Both the position numbers and the translations under genes were made by a program. From positions 1 through 22,487 of the forward strand of contig PLXC01000071.1 in the NCBI GenBank assembly GCA_003151275.1: a stretch of 22,487 nt of DNA. Reading direction: 5' to 3'. The notes beneath the pieces are model-generated. The model was not told the DNA's origin, ran no database searches, and saw nothing but the letters and a program-made list of their open reading frames with translations. The DNA is from Candidatus Melainabacteria bacterium. GTDB taxonomy: Bacteria; Cyanobacteriota; Vampirovibrionia; Obscuribacterales; Obscuribacteraceae. Shown in pieces: positions 13,609-22,346 of the stretch; position 1 is the first letter of the stretch; each line of letters opens with the position of its first letter.

Positions 13609-14706
13609 GTGACTTCTCAGCCTCAGCTGATTCGGAAAATTATTCATGTTGACATGGATGCTTTTTTTGCATCGGTAGAGCAGCGTGACGAGCCGAACTA
13701 TCGTGGTCAGCCCCTGGTAGTAGGCGGCTCGCCGGATCAACGCGGGGTGGTGGCAGCAGCCAGTTATGAGGCGCGACAATATGGCATCCATTCAGCAATG
13801 CCATCGCGCACTGCAATTCAAAAATGCCCACACGTCATTTTCGTTAGACCCAGATTCCATGTCTATCAAGAAGTGTCAGACAAGATAAGAGAAATCTTTC
13901 ATCGTTTCACAGATCTGGTCGAACCGCTGTCTCTCGATGAAGCATATTTAGACGTCACTGAAAATAAATTCGGTATGCCTTCGGCTACCTTGATCGCCAC
14001 AGAAATCAAGAAATGCATATTTGAGGAAACAAACCTAACTGCTTCGGCAGGCGTTTCAATCAATAAATTTCTGGCGAAAACAGCCTCAGCTGTCAATAAG
14101 CCGAACGGATTGTTTTTGATACCACCTGATCAGGCAGAGTCATATGTGGAAAAATTAGCGATCGAAAAATTCTATGGCGTCGGTCAAGTGACCGCGGAAA
14201 AAATGCGCAATGCCGGTGTGTTTACTGGTGCTGATCTCAAAAAATGGAGCGAAGGAGATCTCGTAAAACGATTCGGCAAGGTGGGCAGTTTCTATTTTCA
14301 CATCGTGCGCGGGCACGACGATCGCCCAGTCGTTCCGAATCGCATTCGCAAATCCCTTGGTGCCGAAGAGAGTTTCGCAGAGGATCTAATCGATCGACAT
14401 TCGATCATTTCGGCATTGGAAGAAATCGCCGAGACCCTAAAAAGACGGGTGGACAGCAGCGAAACCAGCGGTAGAACATTGACACTGAAAGTTAAATATG
14501 GTGACTATCAGCAAGTGACCCGCAGTCGCACAGTTGCTGCATCTATTTACGCAGTCGACGAAATCATGAAAGTGGCCATGCAACTTCTGGACTCGACAGA
14601 AATTGACCACAGGCACGTGCGCTTGTTAGGGCTTGCCCTATCCAATCTGGATTGTGAAAAGGAAGAAGAAGACTACGTCCAGTTGACGATCGATTTCAAA
14701 TACTAA
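13609..14706 (+). CDS. dinB: DNA polymerase IV (Y-family translesion polymerase)
   Basis: A 365-aa Y-family polymerase. Catalytic carboxylates are D15 in IIHVDMDAFFASVE and D110-E111 in PLSLDEAYLDVT; the steric-gate position follows the first motif (F20). Finger residues are in AASYEARQYGIHSAMPS, thumb HhH elements in KFYGVGQVTAEKMRNAGV, and the little finger begins near RKSLGAEESF. The extreme C-terminus VQLTIDFKY carries a sliding-clamp-binding pentapeptide-like motif (QLTIDF, 358-363). It extends primers across damaged or misaligned templates with low fidelity. The GTG at 13609 is chosen because GGAG lies 5 nt upstream; the GTG at 13603 overlaps that site. It follows the macro gene by 18 nt and converges with the zinc-ribbon gene, their ends overlapping by 3 bp. 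Confidence 0.96.
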   Translation: MTSQPQLIRKIIHVDMDAFFASVEQRDEPNYRGQPLVVGGSPDQRGVVAAASYEARQYGIHSAMPSRTAIQKCPHVIFVRPRFHVYQEVSDKIREIFHRFTDLVEPLSLDEAYLDVTENKFGMPSATLIATEIKKCIFEETNLTASAGVSINKFLAKTASAVNKPNGLFLIPPDQAESYVEKLAIEKFYGVGQVTAEKMRNAGVFTGADLKKWSEGDLVKRFGKVGSFYFHIVRGHDDRPVVPNRIRKSLGAEESFAEDLIDRHSIISALEEIAETLKRRVDSSETSGRTLTLKVKYGDYQQVTRSRTVAASIYAVDEIMKVAMQLLDSTEIDHRHVRLLGLALSNLDCEKEEEDYVQLTIDFKY

Positions 14707-14936
14707 TCGTCAATATATTGCGACCAGAACTCGGTTCGCTCTGTCCAGTCGCAGCCAGCGTTTCCGCACATCAACGTCACGCGAGAACCGCGCGAATCAA
14801 TGTCTGTATATCCCAGACCGTCGCGCACGGCATCAATAGTTTCAGCGTATTTGTCGAATTTCTGAACTGGTTTCTTGCATTGCGGACAAGTCATTTTTTT
14901 GTTCGCAATGGCATCCTTAATAACTTGGAGTGACAT
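14703..14936 (-). CDS. Small zinc-ribbon protein, 77 aa
   Basis: A small protein with two Cys knuckles: CPQC (residues 17-20) in MTCPQCKKPV, and CGNAGC in TLMCGNAGCDWTE. Together they make a treble-clef or zinc-ribbon fold. The spacer between them (FDKYAETIDAVRDGLGY) is probably helical. There is no enzymatic motif, and the partner could be nucleic acid or protein. It ends within the dinB stop region on the opposite strand and lies 38 nt upstream of nothing on its own strand, so it is expressed alone or through read-through from the large gene at 14975-19687, whose stop is 38 nt before its start. I see TGAGG about 6-10 nt ahead of the ATG as a possible ribosome site. Real-gene status is supported by the paired Cys motifs. 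Confidence 0.75.
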   Translation of the reverse strand: MSLQVIKDAIANKKMTCPQCKKPVQKFDKYAETIDAVRDGLGYTDIDSRGSRVTLMCGNAGCDWTERTEFWSQYIDD

Positions 14937-14974
14937 CCGTGCCTCAGGTTGAACGATGGATTTTCAGTTACATT

Positions 14975-17900
14975 TTAGCCGATATGACCATCGAACTCTG
15001 CATTGTTTACCAGTCCAGCACCATCGGATCCGTCGAGCTGAGCGTTGGGATCAGGTTCAACTGTGGCTTGCCAGTCTTCAATGTCGAAATCATGTTGCGG
15101 TCTGTTGCCATACCCACCATCGAGTGGGCTAGGAGGGAATTCATCCCCGCCTTGATCCAAAGTATCGTTGTATGGATAGTCTTCGCCAGGTCTGAGTCCA
15201 GCTTCTCGAAGGATTTGACCTTCAAACCTGCCGACGCCTGGAGCAGCCACGCCTGGAACCTTCTTAGGAGCTTCGCCTGGTCTTGGTCGAGGTTCAAACG
15301 GAGCCTTGATCTCGCCACTAGCCAGACCGGATACAAGTTTAAGAACAGTAGTCTGGTCCGCAGTTGAATCAGGCAACAACTGAACAGCGGCCTTGTTGGC
15401 CAAATTCTGGTTGGCTTCTTTTACGGCTGGATCTTTAGACCAAGCGGCATCTTTGATTGCTTGAATCATCAGCTTCACGGTGTAGATATCTCTCGCGTGC
15501 GGCACAGTCATCTCAAGCAGTTGCTTGAATTCGACTGGCTGAGCTCTGTCACGCTCACCTCTTGGCGGAGTGATCACTTGCATCACGTCTTTCAACGCCC
15601 GTCCGTCTGCCGCGCCCAACTTGAGCAATTGCATTTGGATATCAGGAGGTGCAAATTGCAGAACATCTGACATCACGCGAAGTCGTGACGGGATGTCATC
15701 TTTAGGCAATTGGAATGGACCACGTGGTGGTCGCTTGTCGCCTTCTTTTTGTGCCTGGATGCGTTCAGGATTTTGATCCAGGTACTGCTTAACGTCGGCC
15801 GGCAGCTGGTCTCCAGGGAAACGTACTCGCAAATCTTTGAGGATATTTTCGGGCAAACTTTCAGGTGGCAGTAGATTGGCTTTTACAAGCCAAGCTGGAT
15901 ATTGGAGATCGCTTGGGCGTCCCTCAGGAGCGTTAAGGAATTGGCGGACGATGTTGCGCGCTTCAAATGCGCGTGTCAGACCTTCCGGTGATTGTTGTTC
16001 TGCCGCAGTATCTCCGCCACGCATCAATTTTTGAACATTGTCTTGCAGCAACACTTGTCCGTCACGCATTTGCAAATCAGGCCAGTTCGGCACGCTGCGA
16101 CCAGCAGGACTGAACGCATCAACGTGAGTTCCAGTGGCAAAGTTTAGCCAATTGACAAATTGAGTGTCAGTCATCTGTCCAAGGCTATTCTTCAACCTAA
16201 TGGCAGCGACACTTGCTTCCGTATAGTCACCACTATTCAGTTTGCCGACGTTGGCGGCAATTTCAGCTCTGCTGGAAGCGCTAAGAGTTGGTTCAGCCTT
16301 AGTTGACGTGCTCGTGGTGTCATCTTCATGGCGCACAGCATCAGCACCAGGGACGGTGCCATCAGTAAATTTGGATGCTGATTGGTCACCTGCGCCGGTG
16401 CGTTTCACTTCGCCATTACGGTATAGTTTGGTCTCCGCACCATTTTCATAAATAACTCTAGCGACGTCGCCCGAGACATTCTCTTCTACGAAGTTACCGT
16501 TGGCGAAGTCAGTTCTCCAACTGCCATCAGCCTTGACATTGATGTCGTAACCTTGTGGCATTTGAATCAGTTGCGTGCGGTCTGCGTACTCAATTGTTCT
16601 CGTTCCGTCAGGAGCATCAGTCACTTTTGATACTTGATCGGGATGACGGGTTGGATTGAATTCGGCGACAACAGTGCCGTCATCAGCCTTCTGAATTCTC
16701 AATGCTTGTTTGCTTGTGGAAATGTTATCCGAGCCGCCCCACATTCTCGGCGTTTCTGATGCTGGCGGTGCCAGTTCCCAAAACAGCTCTCCGCCCGGCT
16801 TTTGCATGCGGGCGATTAGTTCAGGAGTGATCGCTTCAGCCACTTGGTCATATTTTTGTTTGGCTTGTATAAATTGGTCGAGATTGTTGGTGCCAAAGTA
16901 TGAATCCAAAGTAGAAACTACACGACTATCCGCAGATTGCTCACCCATGCGAGTGGCCGCATCATACAAATCTTTATTGCGATTGAGCCAGTCAAAAACA
17001 TCATGACGTTTGGCAGCGAGCTCAGACTCAGGCGCGTCTTTGAGTTGCTGAGTCAAATCGGCAAAATTCTGGAATCGATTCTGTCTGTCAATTGCTTCGG
17101 GAGTGGTGCCACCGAGCAAGTCGCCAAACTGCATGGTCTCAGGTTTTCCACTTACGGTCATGTTCTCAGTGGGGAACAGAGCTTCACGTAGCAAGGCCTG
17201 AACGTGGGGATCTCCTTTGAGCTCCGCATAGTGTGTCAAAGGTTCTTCAAGCCCTGCACTCTCAGGACTCTTGAGCCACTCTCGAACTATATTAATGTGA
17301 TTTGGAGGTGCTGCAGGATCAGCCGTCATGTCTAACAGATTGAGCATGGTGCGGAATCTATCTTCCTGTTCAGGCTTAACTGGGACGAACTGCCCGTCCT
17401 TGCCGTCAACGGGAACCCATGATTCGACACCGCGATAAGCTTCCCGTAATGCCAACTGTTTATTGGCATCCAAACCTAGGTCAATTGCGGTTTGAGCCAT
17501 CTCTTTTTCTATCGCTTTGCCGCCGTTCTGAGCGAATTCTTGCAAAGCAGGAACGTCAAGATTTTCCGCCCTCAAAAGGGCGACGCCTTGTTTGAAAGGC
17601 TCTCCGTGATACGCCTCTCGAATTTGAAGCTTAGTGCCTAGGCCATACCCGAGTTGATCAGCAGCGGTGAGCATATGCTTTTCCATCGCCGGACCGTAAT
17701 CCTTCGCATACTTTTCTAAGGCTGCTGGATCAATTCCGCCCTGCTTCGTCAAGACTTTCAAACCGACATTTAGAGCGGCTTGCTGCCCAACATCATCAAC
17801 CTGCAGAGAAATTTCGCGAGGTGCATACGCACGCTCAAGGAGCGCGCGGGCGATATCAGCGTTCTTCTCTTCTGCACCGAGCTTTTCGAGCTCAGGTTTT

Positions 17901-19687
17901 ATGTTCGCGCCTTTTTCTCTGACGAAAGTGTCGAAGGCTGCTTGTTGTTCAGGAGTGGCTCCGTCAGCCACAGCAGCAGTCAACAAAGTCTTCCCTTCAT
18001 TGACGGCAAAATCATGCTGAACGATTTCGCGCGCCGCGTCAGGGTACTTCATTTGAGTAGCGACGTTTTCCAGGTGGCTTTGCAGTCCCTGTCCTTTTTC
18101 TGCCACGTAATCGCTGAATGCTTGGCGTTTTTCTTGGATCGCCTTTTGCGCTTCATCAGTTCGCGTGCGCGCCTCAGTAGCGGCTTGAACGACATCCGGT
18201 GCGGCGAGGGGATCTTGGGCTTTTGCTTCAGCAAGGACCGCTTTATCCTCGAGGCCCTTGGCCATGTCTTGAGCTTTGAGGGCTGCGTTCAAGGATTTGA
18301 TGCCGACCGTCAAATCTTCATGGCGAGTGACAGCCACATCAGGTAGCAAGATCGTGCGTTTGCCGGTCGTGCCTTCTGTGCTCGCTTCAGGCACAACCGA
18401 AGCACTATTGGCGGTGGCATCCTTGAGGTCAGCATTGACGACAGGAGGAACTTCCTTTTCTTTAGGCAGTAAATTGATTGTCGGAGCGGCGTTGTCCGCA
18501 GCAGGTTCGTTCAGCGGCGCTGCTTCTTTGACTACTGGTGCAACAACGGGGTCGGCAACTTTAGCTTTCGTTTTGGCCGGCGTGAACTTGGCGCCCCAAG
18601 AGTTGGCTAGATCTTCAAGAGATGCTTGCGTGACTGGGTCGCCGTCAAATGGTGCATCGACATGCGTGCCATTGCCGGTTGGTTCGACCTTGGCTACAAT
18701 TGGCGGTTCCACTTTATCCGTTGCTGGTGGTTCAACTTTATCTGTTGCCGGCGGCGGATCAACCTTCCCATCTGGGGAGACTGAATATTCAGGACCTTCC
18801 GCCCCTACTTTATCGCCGCTCAAAAGACTCAAGCCGGCTCGCGGAGATTTATCACCAGTACTGAGGGAATCTTTGATTCTGCTAGTCAAAGCGTCTATGC
18901 GACTAGGTGCACCGTTTTCACCTGGAGCTTTCAAAACGTGGGCGGCCCCGAAGGCACCACCAATAACGGCCATGCCGTATACCGCTTGCCCTAACTCAGT
19001 CCCCGAGGCAAAGTGTCCAGTCTTAGTGAGAGAACTCGCTTCTGCGCTAAACAAACCAGCAGGGATACCGGAGAGAACGCCGCTGGCAATTGGATTTTTC
19101 AAAAGCGGCACTAGAGCCGAACGCTCTATAGCGGCTGAACCAGCAAAACGATTGAGACCGAAGCTGGCGCCAGTCAGGGTCATAAATGTACCGGCGCCGA
19201 CTGCGCCCTGGGTGCCGCGATCGAGCAGGAATTGACCAAGCCCGCCGTTCTTCGAATCACTGGGGCGAAGGACAGCGTCGTATGCGAAACCGGTTAGCCC
19301 GGCTTCCTTCATACTCATGCCAAAAGCAGCTTTGCGCGACATCAAGCCGGCTTCTTCAGCAGACGTGCCAAACACTCCGCGAACTCCCTTTCCGACCAGC
19401 ATGAACGGCAACAACATGCCAACGGCACTGCCTACTTGTTGCGCGTTCCAGTCAGCGGTGCCAAACTGGGCTTGCACCGGAGCTCCGATAAACTGAACCT
19501 TGGGCAGATACTTAGTGCCGGCAAACTCATCCACGATTTGAGTAACACCGCTGATCGGTTCTTGAATCGCCGTATATAAAGCCGAATGCACAGCGTCGCC
19601 AAGGATATCGCCAACACCTTTGTTTTGGTGCTCCGGCGCCTTTTCGGCTGGATTGCTCGGTTTGCGAAGCTCGTTAGCTTCAGACAT
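14975..19687 (-). CDS. Giant multidomain repeat protein of unknown function, 1570 aa
   Basis: I do not recognise a family. Residues 1-255 contain several moderately hydrophobic Gly/Ala-rich segments (about 84-107, 160-180, 196-213, 230-251) without a classical signal peptide. Residues 310-336 are a Pro-rich linker with ATDKVEPP twice and KVEP four times, and disordered sequence follows to about 450. From 455 to about 935 the protein is helical with five clear and one decayed copy of a 40-residue repeat. Residues 1000-1095 look beta-rich, YD/RHS-like (DGTRTIEYADRTQL, ANGNFVEENV, ENGAETKLYRNGEV). Residues 1135-1450 are again helical, and the end is acidic and disordered. A surface-associated, scaffold or effector-like role is possible but not shown. 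It starts at ATG 19687 with AAGG upstream and diverges from the FAD enzyme. Confidence 0.85.
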   Translation of the reverse strand: MSEANELRKPSNPAEKAPEHQNKGVGDILGDAVHSALYTAIQEPISGVTQIVDEFAGTKYLPKVQFIGAPVQAQFGTADWNAQQVGSAVGMLLPFMLVGKGVRGVFGTSAEEAGLMSRKAAFGMSMKEAGLTGFAYDAVLRPSDSKNGGLGQFLLDRGTQGAVGAGTFMTLTGASFGLNRFAGSAAIERSALVPLLKNPIASGVLSGIPAGLFSAEASSLTKTGHFASGTELGQAVYGMAVIGGAFGAAHVLKAPGENGAPSRIDALTSRIKDSLSTGDKSPRAGLSLLSGDKVGAEGPEYSVSPDGKVDPPPATDKVEPPATDKVEPPIVAKVEPTGNGTHVDAPFDGDPVTQASLEDLANSWGAKFTPAKTKAKVADPVVAPVVKEAAPLNEPAADNAAPTINLLPKEKEVPPVVNADLKDATANSASVVPEASTEGTTGKRTILLPDVAVTRHEDLTVGIKSLNAALKAQDMAKGLEDKAVLAEAKAQDPLAAPDVVQAATEARTRTDEAQKAIQEKRQAFSDYVAEKGQGLQSHLENVATQMKYPDAAREIVQHDFAVNEGKTLLTAAVADGATPEQQAAFDTFVREKGANIKPELEKLGAEEKNADIARALLERAYAPREISLQVDDVGQQAALNVGLKVLTKQGGIDPAALEKYAKDYGPAMEKHMLTAADQLGYGLGTKLQIREAYHGEPFKQGVALLRAENLDVPALQEFAQNGGKAIEKEMAQTAIDLGLDANKQLALREAYRGVESWVPVDGKDGQFVPVKPEQEDRFRTMLNLLDMTADPAAPPNHINIVREWLKSPESAGLEEPLTHYAELKGDPHVQALLREALFPTENMTVSGKPETMQFGDLLGGTTPEAIDRQNRFQNFADLTQQLKDAPESELAAKRHDVFDWLNRNKDLYDAATRMGEQSADSRVVSTLDSYFGTNNLDQFIQAKQKYDQVAEAITPELIARMQKPGGELFWELAPPASETPRMWGGSDNISTSKQALRIQKADDGTVVAEFNPTRHPDQVSKVTDAPDGTRTIEYADRTQLIQMPQGYDINVKADGSWRTDFANGNFVEENVSGDVARVIYENGAETKLYRNGEVKRTGAGDQSASKFTDGTVPGADAVRHEDDTTSTSTKAEPTLSASSRAEIAANVGKLNSGDYTEASVAAIRLKNSLGQMTDTQFVNWLNFATGTHVDAFSPAGRSVPNWPDLQMRDGQVLLQDNVQKLMRGGDTAAEQQSPEGLTRAFEARNIVRQFLNAPEGRPSDLQYPAWLVKANLLPPESLPENILKDLRVRFPGDQLPADVKQYLDQNPERIQAQKEGDKRPPRGPFQLPKDDIPSRLRVMSDVLQFAPPDIQMQLLKLGAADGRALKDVMQVITPPRGERDRAQPVEFKQLLEMTVPHARDIYTVKLMIQAIKDAAWSKDPAVKEANQNLANKAAVQLLPDSTADQTTVLKLVSGLASGEIKAPFEPRPRPGEAPKKVPGVAAPGVGRFEGQILREAGLRPGEDYPYNDTLDQGGDEFPPSPLDGGYGNRPQHDFDIEDWQATVEPDPNAQLDGSDGAGLVNNAEFDGHIG
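17177..18127 (-). repeat. Array of 40-residue helical repeats within the giant protein
   Basis: Gap-free 40-residue cores at residues 521-560, 582-621, 654-693, 712-751 and 798-837 align on a hydrophobic/aromatic residue at position 7, a Gly near position 12, and an ending like LREAY (EIVQHDF, ALLERAY, LQIREAY, LALREAY, LLREAL). A sixth, weaker copy covers about 894-931. Spacing between starts is 61, 72, 58 and 86 residues. The pattern suggests an alpha-solenoid; it was found by eye, not by a profile search. Confidence 0.65.
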
Positions 19688-19837
19688 TGCTTAGGACCTT
19701 ACTCGCTGAATCGCCTATCGCCTGATCTATTATCTGATCGTCGACAAGGTTACGATTAATTCTTTCCCCAAACAATGGGGAATTTCCCATCGAAGACGGA
19801 AAAGAGCTGCGCCACGGGGAATCTAAGCTTTAGACAA
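19688..19837. promoter_or_regulatory. Divergent intergenic region with inverted repeats
   Basis: The 150 nt between the giant gene and the FAD enzyme must hold both promoters. CCCC-N7-GGGG (19766-19780) overlaps GGGAA-T-TTCCC (19778-19788), the latter flanked by ATG and CAT-like ends. On the minus strand GATAAT is a possible -10 for the large gene. No strong -35 is visible for either direction. Confidence 0.35.
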
Positions 19838-21133
19838 ATGACCACAGACTCTAGATCGATAGCCATACTTGGCGGCGGCATCGCCGGCCTTAGCCTTGCA
19901 TATTTCATTGGGGAAGATTGTGAGATCCTCGAGAAGTCGCAGCAGTGCGGCGGCTTGTGTCGCAGTTTTCAAAAGGACGGTCTTACCTATGACCTTGGCG
20001 GGCATGTCGTTTTTTCCAGCGACAAGGAAATTCTCAATCTGGACCTCGAACTTTTGCAAGGCAATGTGGAAAAACACGTTCGCAAAAATGCGATCTGGTA
20101 CAACAAGAAGCTAGTCAAATACCCTTTTGAGAACAATTTGGCAGCGCTAGACAAAGAAGACCTTTTCGACTGCCTCTGGTCTTTTTTGAACAATCCACAA
20201 CGCCCCCAGCGAAATTTTGAGGACTGGATGTATAACCAGTTCGGGCGCGGAATTACAGAGCGCTATCTGCTTCCATACAATCAAAAAATCTGGAAATTGA
20301 CACCACGTTCGATGGCATGCGATTGGGTCGAGCGCATTCCAAAGCCGCCAGCCGAGGATGTGTTGAAGTCCGCGGTCGGAATCGCCACTGAAGGAAATCT
20401 GGAGCAGCTAAATTTCTTTTATCCCGCCGCTGGTGGCTTTCAGGCTTTGCCTGAGGCAATCGAGAAGTCGGTGCGCTCGAAAATCACCCGGGGCTTCAAC
20501 GTGCAGCGAGTGCGCAAACGGCATGATAAGTGGATTGTTTCGGGGCATTCAGGAGACCATGAATATAGCCAACTAATCTCAACCATCCCGCTGCCATCCT
20601 TGCTAGCAATTCTGGACGAAGCACCGGCGAATGTTGCTAGTGCCGCACGCGCTCTGAAACACAACTCGCTCATCGTCGTTATGTTGGGAGTGCGTGAACC
20701 TAACTCTTCCGGACAGTTCGGCGTCTATTTTCCGCAGGATGATTTGCTGTTTCATCGCGTCTGCTTTTACAATTTTTTCGGTCAGCAAAATGAAGCTGGT
20801 GCTTCGCCCGTGGTGGCGGAAATTACAGCCAACGAAGGCGATTCGACTTGGTCCAAATCAGACGAGCAAATAATCGAACAAGTAATTCAGGGACTCGGTA
20901 AGGAGGGCTTCATTAAGCGCAGCGATGTTCTGACGACGGAACTAAGGCGCGTTAGACATGCCTACGTTGTCTACGACTTGACGCGTAGCCAAAATCTTCG
21001 CATCGTCAACGATTATTTGGATTCTATTGGTCTGCACCGCTGTGGGCGCTTTGCCGAATTTAGGTACATCAATTCTGACGCCGTCATGCGTTCGGCTAAA
21101 AATCTGGCGGCAAAATTAGGATTCAGCGCATAG
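19838..21133 (+). CDS. FAD-dependent amine oxidase / UDP-galactopyranose mutase-like enzyme
   Basis: A flavoprotein of 431 residues. The Rossmann dinucleotide motif IAILGGGIAGLSLAY lies at the very start, followed by EILEKSQQCGGLCRSF and YDLGGHVVF, the FAD-contacting elements of the amine oxidase/protoporphyrinogen oxidase/UGM superfamily. LPYNQKIWKLTPRSMACDW recalls the UDP-galactopyranose mutase group, as does FYPAAGGFQALPEAI. A glycan-precursor role is plausible, but a porphyrinogen or carotenoid-type substrate cannot be excluded. The frame opens at an ATG at 19775; the ATG at 19838 is preferred because the FAD motif then sits at its normal distance from the N-terminus and the extra 21 residues look random. 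The Shine-Dalgarno is poor. It is divergent from the giant gene and 83 nt upstream of a response regulator. Confidence 0.85.
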   Translation: MTTDSRSIAILGGGIAGLSLAYFIGEDCEILEKSQQCGGLCRSFQKDGLTYDLGGHVVFSSDKEILNLDLELLQGNVEKHVRKNAIWYNKKLVKYPFENNLAALDKEDLFDCLWSFLNNPQRPQRNFEDWMYNQFGRGITERYLLPYNQKIWKLTPRSMACDWVERIPKPPAEDVLKSAVGIATEGNLEQLNFFYPAAGGFQALPEAIEKSVRSKITRGFNVQRVRKRHDKWIVSGHSGDHEYSQLISTIPLPSLLAILDEAPANVASAARALKHNSLIVVMLGVREPNSSGQFGVYFPQDDLLFHRVCFYNFFGQQNEAGASPVVAEITANEGDSTWSKSDEQIIEQVIQGLGKEGFIKRSDVLTTELRRVRHAYVVYDLTRSQNLRIVNDYLDSIGLHRCGRFAEFRYINSDAVMRSAKNLAAKLGFSA

Positions 21134-21216
21134 GTGGACGTTCCCAGGTGATCGGACAGGCTGGCCAGTGGGTATCATGATTGGTAAGATTGGAATCCAG
21201 ATCCGGAACTCTTTTC

Positions 21217-21894
21217 ATGCCCAAAATTTTAGTCGTCGAAGATGAACCCGACTTCTCCACATTAATTGGGGAGTGGCTCAAGAACGAACATCACGTTGTA
21301 GAGGTGGTGGAAACGGGCGAAGACGCGCTAGACCGCTTGAAGTTCTATAAATACGATATCGTCATTTTGGATTGGATGCTGCCTGGCGTCAGCGGTTTGG
21401 AAGTTTGCACAAAATACCGTGACAGTGGAGGCACAACGCCCATCCTGCTTTTAACTGCTAAAAAGCATGTTGACGAGAAGGAGCAAGGGCTGGATGCGGG
21501 CGCTGATGACTATTTGACGAAACCCTTTGAGATGAAAGAGCTTTCCGCTCGCATTAGAGCATTGTTGCGGCGCCCAGTGGCTTTGACCGGGTCAGTGCTT
21601 CAAGTTGGGGAGCTTTCACTTGAGCCCACTACTTTTAAAGTCAGCCGCAACGGCAAAGAGATTTCGCTTTTGCCCAAAGAATTTGCCCTGCTCGAGTTCC
21701 TGATGCGTCACCCTAATCAGGTCTTCAGCGCCGAGGCTTTGCTCGACCGGGTCTGGTCCTCAGATTCAGAGTCTTCTCCTGAAACCATTCGCACCTATAT
21801 AAAGAGATTGCGGAAAAAGATCGACCAGCAGGGTCAGCCATCCCTGTTGTCAACGGTTCACGGCGTCGGATACAAGCTGGATGGGCTTCCGTAG
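21217..21894 (+). CDS. OmpR/PhoB-family response regulator (orphan)
   Basis: A 225-aa two-domain transcription regulator. The receiver is complete: E8-D9-E10 in LVVEDEP, phosphoacceptor D52 in VILDWMLPG, T80 in LLLTAKK, and K102 in DDYLTKPFE. The C-terminal winged helix (about 125-225) shows LLPKEFALLEFLMRHPNQVFS, TIRTYIKRLRKKI (recognition helix) and the wing STVHGVGYKL, as in OmpR/PhoB. It should bind direct repeats as a dimer when phosphorylated. The frame opens at a TTG at 21181; the ATG at 21217 is chosen because the receiver fold starts at residue 3 and GGAA lies about 8 nt upstream. No sensor kinase is adjacent; the nearest kinase in the window is the sensorless one at 2058-2798, 18 kb away. 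Its partner and target are unknown. Confidence 0.95.
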   Translation: MPKILVVEDEPDFSTLIGEWLKNEHHVVEVVETGEDALDRLKFYKYDIVILDWMLPGVSGLEVCTKYRDSGGTTPILLLTAKKHVDEKEQGLDAGADDYLTKPFEMKELSARIRALLRRPVALTGSVLQVGELSLEPTTFKVSRNGKEISLLPKEFALLEFLMRHPNQVFSAEALLDRVWSSDSESSPETIRTYIKRLRKKIDQQGQPSLLSTVHGVGYKLDGLP

Positions 21895-21989
21895 AAAGTT
21901 TTTGAACTCAATTCTAGTTCCACGTTTTTGCCACAAACATCTCTTATTCTCTCAGGCATAGAGAGCGACGAATTTTTGAGGGCAATCAA

Positions 21990-22193
21990 ATGACCAAGCA
22001 TACTTCCCAAAGTGACTTCCAACGCATCAGCTTGAAAGAGCTTCAGTGCATTAATAAGTCACAACCTAAAGAAGTTCATTTGGTCGAATCGTATAACAAG
22101 TTCATCACGAACACCCTCTCGCACCTGCGCTCTATATTGACCATCCGCTCAGAAGCCGAACCACAAACAATGTTCGACGCTAGCGAAAGTTAG
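21990..22193 (+). CDS. Hypothetical small protein, 67 aa
   Basis: Unrecognised. It is a soluble, probably mostly helical polypeptide (ISLKELQCINKSQ, ESYNKFITNTLSHLRSILTI) with no membrane segment or metal motif. The ATG has GAGGG about 7-9 nt upstream, a reasonable ribosome site, and an isolated hairpin follows 53 nt after the stop. It lies 95 nt after the response regulator on the same strand and could be its target or an independent gene. Length and composition alone give moderate support. Confidence 0.5.
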   Translation: MTKHTSQSDFQRISLKELQCINKSQPKEVHLVESYNKFITNTLSHLRSILTIRSEAEPQTMFDASES

Positions 22194-22246
22194 TCTTCTC
22201 CACACAATTGAATAGTCAGTGGAAGACACAGTTTTTCTACGAAGGG

Positions 22247-22272
22247 GCGGGCTCAGGTAACACTGAGCCCGC
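22247..22272. terminator. 10-bp perfect hairpin between convergent genes
   Basis: GCGGGCTCAG pairs with CTGAGCCCGC around a 6-nt loop. It lies between the 67-aa gene and a probable minus-strand gene end at 22347, as expected for a shared terminator. T-tracts are interrupted (TTTTTT only 16 nt further on the plus strand, AAAAA on the other side), so termination strength is uncertain. Confidence 0.6.
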
Positions 22273-22346
22273 TGGGGTTCTATGGATAATTTTTTCATGG
22301 TTCGTCCTTCAATTCTCGATTCTTTTCAAAAAGAGAGAGAGCGCGC

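Noticed and set aside
18276..19235. 319-codon plus-strand frame inside the giant gene
   Set aside because: It is antisense to the Pro/Ala/Gly-rich part of the 1570-aa protein; its Ser/Ala/Thr/Leu-rich low-complexity product is the usual mirror of such coding sequence.
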